Of a DNA stretch of 9,941 nucleotides, positions 6,891 to 9,941 are shown in pieces. The position numbers and the translations under genes are program-made. The notes under the pieces were generated by a model. It had not been told where the DNA came from, searched no databases, and was given only the letters and a program-made list of their open reading frames with translations. This stretch comes from a bacterium (GTDB lineage: Bacteria > UBA10199 > 2-02-FULL-44-16 > JAAZCA01), in contig JBAZOP010000101.1 of assembly GCA_041648665.1 (NCBI GenBank), forward strand, positions 1 through 9,941, in the 5' to 3' direction. Each line of letters opens with the position of its first letter. Position 1 is the stretch's first letter.

Positions 6891-6919
6891 TTGACAATAA
6901 CGATCGATTATCATACCAA
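6891..6919 (+). promoter_or_regulatory. Candidate promoter of the CoA-transferase genes
   Basis: A perfect -35 hexamer TTGACA (6891-6896) is followed after 17 nt by TACCAA (6914-6919), a weak -10 with three of six positions. If used, the transcript would start only about 2 nt before the ATG at 6928, so it would be nearly leaderless. The spacer holds ATAA-CGATCGA-TTAT (6897-6911), a small dyad that could bind a repressor. A weak -10 with an operator-like spacer would fit a regulated catabolic gene, but this is inference. Confidence 0.35.
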
Positions 6920-6927
6920 GGCGTTGT

Positions 6928-7623
6928 ATGAAAAATAAGATCTACAAGAGCTGCAGCGAGGCGGTGGCCGATATAAGGGACGGCGCGACCTTGATGGTGG
7001 GCGGTTTCATCGGCCGCGGGGTGCCCTCGAATCTGCTGATCGCCCTCCGCGACAAAGGCGTGCGCGACATCACGCTCATCCGCAACGACACGGCCGGCAG
7101 CCGCACGAACCCCAACGATACCAATATACTCTTTGAAGCAGGGCTGGTGAAGAAGGTGATCACCTGCTTTGCGGTCTTCGGCTCGCCCAAGGAGGTGAGC
7201 GCGCTCGAGCAGAAGGTGCTCGAGGGCGTGACCGAGCTCGAGCTCTCGCCGCAGGGCACGCTCGCCGAGCGCATACGCGCCGGCGGCGGTGGAATCGGCG
7301 CGTTTTACACGCCGGTGGGCGTGGGCACCGCGGCGGCCGAGGGCAAGGAGGTGCGCGTGATAGGCGGCCGCGAGATGTTGCTGGAGACCGCGCTGCGCGC
7401 CGACTTCGCGCTCATCAAGGCGCATCGCGCCGACCTCATGGGCAACCTCGTCTACAGGAAGAGCGCGCGCAACTTCAATCCCCTCATGGCCATGGCGGCC
7501 GACGTCACCATAGCCGAGGCCGAGCTGATCGAAGAGACCGGCGACATAGATCCCGATCACGTCATGACGCCCGCCATATTCGTCGATAGGGTCGTGGCGG
7601 TTCCGAAGAGGAGTGGCAGATGA
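6928..7623 (+). CDS. atoD: Acetate/3-oxoacid CoA-transferase subunit A (AtoD-like)
   Basis: This is the alpha subunit of a family I CoA-transferase, which moves CoA between acyl-CoA and a free short-chain or 3-oxo acid such as acetoacetate or butyrate. It has 231 residues, close to E. coli AtoD. Recognisable blocks are TLMVGGFIGRGVPSNLLIAL (21-40, the glycine-rich family signature), RDITLIRNDTAG (46-57), SPQGTLAERIRAGGGGIGAF (106-125) and NLVYRKSARNFNPLMAMAAD (173-192). The C-terminal GDIDPDHVMTPAIFVDRVV resembles AtoD closely. The ribosome site is weak (AAGG 6 nt before the ATG). The stop overlaps the start of subunit B in ATGA, typical for an obligate two-subunit enzyme. The exact acid substrate cannot be read from sequence; scoA is an equally usable name. 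Confidence 0.93.
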   Translation: MKNKIYKSCSEAVADIRDGATLMVGGFIGRGVPSNLLIALRDKGVRDITLIRNDTAGSRTNPNDTNILFEAGLVKKVITCFAVFGSPKEVSALEQKVLEGVTELELSPQGTLAERIRAGGGGIGAFYTPVGVGTAAAEGKEVRVIGGREMLLETALRADFALIKAHRADLMGNLVYRKSARNFNPLMAMAADVTIAEAELIEETGDIDPDHVMTPAIFVDRVVAVPKRSGR

Positions 7624-8288
7624 CAAAGCAGCCGCTCGCCAGGGAGCAGATGGCGACCAGGGTGGCCATGGAGCTCGCCGACGGGTTCTACGTGAACCTC
7701 GGCATCGGCATGCCCATGCTCGTGGCCACGCATATCCCGGCCGGCCGCACCGTCTATTTTCAGTCCGAGAACGGGGTGCTGGGCTGCGGTCCGCACGCGA
7801 AACCTGGCGAGGAGGACACGGATCTCTCCAACGCCGGCGACGAGAACATCACCGTCATACCGGGTGCGGCCTTTTTCGACAGCGGGCTTTCCTTCGACAT
7901 GATCAGGGGGGGGCACTTGGACGTGACGGTGCTCGGAGGCTTCCAGGTCTCTGAGAAGGGCGATCTGGCCAACTGGAAGCTGCCCACGAGGAAGGTCGGC
8001 AGTTACGGTGGGGCCATGGACCTGGCCACAGGTGCAAAGAAGGTGATCGTGCTCATGCAGCACGTGACCAGGGATGGCGAGGCCCGGATTGTGAAGGAGT
8101 GCACCTACCCCCTGACCTGCAAGAGCTGTGTGGACATGGTCGTGACCGACCTCGCGGTCATCGACGTCACCCCAAAGGGGCTTCTCCTTCGCGAGCTGGC
8201 CCCCGGCTGGACAGCGGATGATGTCCAGAAATTGACGGGACCTAAGTTAATTATAGATAAAGTTCAAGCATATAGACTGCACATTTAA
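7620..8288 (+). CDS. atoA: Acetate/3-oxoacid CoA-transferase subunit B (AtoA-like)
   Basis: This is the beta subunit and carries the catalytic residue. It has 222 residues. The active-site glutamate that forms the CoA thioester intermediate is E50 in YFQSENGVLGCGP. Other family blocks are VNLGIGMPMLVATHIPAG (25-42), PGAAFFDSGLSFDMIRGGHL (81-100), GGFQVSEKGDLANW (106-119) and SYGGAMDLATGAKKVIVLMQ (128-147). Its ATG shares ATGA with the stop of subunit A, so translation is coupled. The last 17 codons or so are much richer in A and T than the rest of the gene, encoding LIIDKVQAYRLHI, and run into an AT-rich gap before the next gene. No thiolase, dehydrogenase or hydrolase gene is nearby to define the pathway. 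Confidence 0.94.
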   Translation: MTKQPLAREQMATRVAMELADGFYVNLGIGMPMLVATHIPAGRTVYFQSENGVLGCGPHAKPGEEDTDLSNAGDENITVIPGAAFFDSGLSFDMIRGGHLDVTVLGGFQVSEKGDLANWKLPTRKVGSYGGAMDLATGAKKVIVLMQHVTRDGEARIVKECTYPLTCKSCVDMVVTDLAVIDVTPKGLLLRELAPGWTADDVQKLTGPKLIIDKVQAYRLHI

Positions 8289-8328
8289 AGTTAAACAAAA
8301 GCTTTATGTGGTGATATTGAGGTAGTGT
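8232..8328 (+). promoter_or_regulatory. AT-rich junction between atoA and the export-switch gene, possible promoter
   Basis: From about 8240 to 8328 the sequence is conspicuously AT-rich against the GC-rich genes on both sides. It covers the 3' end of atoA and a 40-bp gap. TTGACG (8232-8237) resembles a -35 element and TAGATA (8254-8259) lies 16 nt downstream as a poor -10. The ribosome site for the next gene is GAGG, 6 nt before its ATG. A separate promoter for the downstream gene is plausible on composition alone; no hexamer pair is convincing, and no terminator hairpin is visible in the gap. Confidence 0.25.
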
Positions 8329-9411
8329 ATGGCCGAAGACTCCAGCCAGGAAAAAACCGAAGATGCGACCCCGAAGCGGCTGCGGGACGCGCGAAAGAAG
8401 GGGCAGGTAGCGCGCTCCCGCGACCTCAACACCATCGTCATACTGATCGTCGCCTTTGCCCTCATCATATTTATGCGCGGTTTCATGGGCGAGGAGCTCA
8501 AGACCCTTCTCCAGGCCAACATCGATATCGTCTCCAGGGGCGAGCTCACGTTCGAGGCCATGGCGATCGAGGCCCAGCGCAATTTCATGACCTTTGTGAA
8601 GATCATGGGGCCGTTTTTGGCGGTGGTCACCTTTGTGGCCGTGGGGGTGAGCTTTCTGCAGACGGGCGCTATTTTCTCCGGCGAGCCGATGAAGCCGCAG
8701 ATGAAACGGCTCAACGCGGTGGAGAATCTCAAAAACATGTTCAAGGTGAAGACCTTGATCGAGCTCGTGAAGAACATCGCCAAGATCACCCTGATCTTCT
8801 TCCTGGCCTATCTTGTGGTCGCAGACAGCCTCAGGGAGGTAGTCTCCACGGTCGGCGCGGATCCGGATCAGTCCGCGAAGATGGCCGCAGGTCTCGTGGT
8901 CAAATTCCTTATCAAGGTCTTCGTGGTCTTCATCATCATCGCGTTCATCGACTTCGCGGTCCAGCGCTGGGAATATAGAAAGCAGCTGAAGATGTCCAAG
9001 GAGGAGGTCAAGCGCGAGTACAAGCAGGACGAGGGAGATCCGCTTATCAAGAGCATGCGTCGGCATTTGCACCAGGAGCTGGCCATGGGCGATACCCGCC
9101 AGGCGGTAAAATCGGCCGATGCAGTCATCACGAACCCCACTGAGCTCGCCGTTGCGGTGAAGTACGACGACAAGGAGATGGTTGCCCCGCAGGTCATGGC
9201 CAAGGGCCAGCGCCTCTTCGCGCAATCGATCCGCGAGCTCGCAGTGGAGTTCGGGATCCCGATCGTGCAGAACCCGCCGCTCGCGTGGACCCTCATCGAG
9301 CTGGACGTGGGCGACGAGATCCCCGAGGAGCTCTACGCTGCAGTCGCGGAAGTGCTGGTGTATGTGTACAAGATGAAGCAGCAGCAGGAAGAGGGGATGG
9401 ACAAGGCGTAA
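8329..9411 (+). CDS. flhB/sctU: FlhB/SctU-family type III export switch protein with an NPTE motif
   Basis: This is an inner-membrane export-apparatus protein of the flagellar or injectisome type III system, which switches substrate specificity after cleaving itself. It has 360 residues, full length. The N-terminus carries the family signature EKTEDATPKRLRDARKKGQV (8-27). Four membrane segments lie at about 33-50, 88-112, 143-165 and 186-210. The cytoplasmic linker KMSKEEVKREYKQDEGDP (221-238) is conserved. The cleavage site reads NPTE (269-272) instead of NPTH: the Asn-Pro pair is kept and the histidine is replaced. PPLAW (316-320) replaces the usual PPLAR. The C-terminus AVAEVLVYVYKMK (338-350) is more like FlhB than typical injectisome SctU. 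No other flagellar or secretion gene is in the window, so it cannot be assigned to one system. The ATG at 8329 has GAGG 6 nt upstream. Confidence 0.9.
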   Translation: MAEDSSQEKTEDATPKRLRDARKKGQVARSRDLNTIVILIVAFALIIFMRGFMGEELKTLLQANIDIVSRGELTFEAMAIEAQRNFMTFVKIMGPFLAVVTFVAVGVSFLQTGAIFSGEPMKPQMKRLNAVENLKNMFKVKTLIELVKNIAKITLIFFLAYLVVADSLREVVSTVGADPDQSAKMAAGLVVKFLIKVFVVFIIIAFIDFAVQRWEYRKQLKMSKEEVKREYKQDEGDPLIKSMRRHLHQELAMGDTRQAVKSADAVITNPTELAVAVKYDDKEMVAPQVMAKGQRLFAQSIRELAVEFGIPIVQNPPLAWTLIELDVGDEIPEELYAAVAEVLVYVYKMKQQQEEGMDKA

Positions 9412-9428
9412 AAAGCAAAAACCAGAAT

Positions 9429-9470
9429 TTTATCATCGGTTTATCATCGAAATAACATCGATCATCATCG
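9429..9470. repeat. Four helically phased ATCATCG-type direct repeats
   Basis: TATCATCG occurs at 9431-9438 and 9442-9449, with one-mismatch copies TAACATCG at 9453-9460 and CATCATCG at 9463-9470. The start-to-start spacings are 11, 11 and 10 bp, close to one DNA turn, so all copies face the same side of the helix. The first two share ten identical bases (TTTATCATCG). The array begins 17 bp after the stop of the export-switch gene and ends 110 bp before the next start codon. This layout fits a multi-site binding region for a regulator of the downstream gene; that role is inferred. The array is too short and too tightly spaced for CRISPR. Confidence 0.6.
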
Positions 9471-9580
9471 CTTCAAAAAATCTGACAGTATTCTCCCCCA
9501 AACCAGGCCTTTTTTATTGCCTCCAATCTTATGATGCGCTAGGTACGTCGGATAATTCATCCTTAGACAGGAGTACTATA
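9471..9580 (+). promoter_or_regulatory. Upstream region of the last gene with a candidate -10 element
   Basis: Between the phased repeats and the final gene is a non-coding stretch. GATAAT (9551-9556) matches five of six -10 positions. TTATGA (9529-9534), 16 nt upstream, is only a weak -35, so an activator could be needed. A transcript would begin near 9563, and CAGGAG 7 nt before the ATG is a good ribosome site. T6 at 9510-9515 is flanked by AGGC and GCCT but is not a convincing terminator, because the T run lies inside the loop. Confidence 0.3.
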
Positions 9581-9941
9581 ATGACAACCACGATCACGAA
9601 ATTCGGAGAATTTCACGCGGCCCTGACCGGGATTGCGAACCACCAGTTAATCGGCGTGGTGCCGACTGGTATCAACGGTTTCCCGGCCTTTGTCGCGATC
9701 GGCCAACCTCTCGCGCGCGTCCCGTCGCCCGTGCAGATCGACTTCTCGAGACCGCGGGCTGAATTTAAGGCCGAGGCGTTTGCAATGGCCTACGACGACA
9801 CCGCACTCCTCAAATCTATCCACAGTATCAAAGGAATACTTGGAGAAAGATTGTGCGGGCTGCTTCCGAACGATGCGTTCTTTGGTTTTCCCACTACCGA
9901 GGCTCAGGCCGAAAGGCGCGACCGGATCAAGCGGCAAGTCA
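9581..9941 (+). CDS. Unrecognised protein, N-terminal part
   Basis: The reading frame is open for 120 codons from an ATG with CAGGAG 7 nt upstream and runs off the right edge. It begins MTTTITKFGEFHAALTGIAN and continues with a stretch rich in Pro, Val and Gly, then a more charged end (EAQAERRDRIKRQV). No signal peptide or membrane segment is seen. I do not recognise a domain. Support comes from the ribosome site, the uninterrupted frame and the GC-rich third positions. It lies 169 bp downstream of the export-switch gene, beyond the phased repeats, so it is probably a separate unit. It could be an effector or chaperone of the export system, but nothing in its sequence shows that. Confidence 0.65.
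   Translation, partial: MTTTITKFGEFHAALTGIANHQLIGVVPTGINGFPAFVAIGQPLARVPSPVQIDFSRPRAEFKAEAFAMAYDDTALLKSIHSIKGILGERLCGLLPNDAFFGFPTTEAQAERRDRIKRQV

Noticed and set aside
8251..9225. A 324-codon minus-strand frame opposite the export-switch gene
   Set aside because: It is a His/Leu/Asp-rich shadow without domains; the plus-strand frame is a full-length FlhB/SctU protein.
9429..9470. A small CRISPR array
   Set aside because: The repeats are only 8-10 bp at 10-11 bp spacing, with no room for spacers and no cas gene nearby.

Overview
The window looks like chromosomal DNA from a GC-rich, Gram-negative bacterium of deltaproteobacterial type (Myxococcota, Bdellovibrionota or an uncultured relative). 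This rests on a lipobox outer-membrane lipoprotein, a type III export switch protein, a Ser/Thr kinase with the HRDxSPQN catalytic loop common in that group, a separate FHA-GGDEF protein and a two-subunit glycine decarboxylase P-protein (gcvPA type). The assignment is inference from gene content; no rRNA or other taxonomic marker is present. No tRNA, rRNA, CRISPR array, IS element or phage gene was seen.

Left part (1-5930, minus strand): six genes read leftwards in a tight row. In transcription order they are a membrane Ser/Thr protein kinase with three C-terminal PEGA domains, an FHA-GGDEF diguanylate cyclase, folD, gcvT, gcvH and the start of gcvPA, which runs off the left edge. The gaps are 10, 79, 10, 29 and 6 nt. 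The last four genes form a one-carbon unit: the glycine cleavage system makes 5,10-methylene-THF and FolD oxidises it to 10-formyl-THF. Two signalling genes placed upstream could be co-transcribed with this unit. The 79-nt gap before folD holds overlapping, mutually exclusive hairpins, one of which buries the folD ribosome binding site.

Middle (5943-6927): a strong hairpin terminator with a GAAA loop on the minus strand ends the transcript of an unrecognised, cysteine-rich lipoprotein gene (minus strand). Its promoter lies in a 140-bp region shared with the divergent CoA-transferase genes.

Right part (6928-9941, plus strand): a family I CoA-transferase pair (atoD/atoA-like) with a 4-nt stop/start overlap, then an AT-rich junction, then an FlhB/SctU-family export switch protein whose self-cleavage motif reads NPTE instead of NPTH. 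It is followed by a 169-bp gap with four helically phased ATCATCG-type repeats and the beginning of an unrecognised gene that runs off the right edge. No other secretion or flagellar gene is visible, so the FlhB/SctU gene appears isolated within this window.

The most unusual points are the kinase/c-di-GMP/one-carbon gene row, the switch-like leader before folD, the NPTE export protein and the phased repeats. No wholly new system can be demonstrated from this window.
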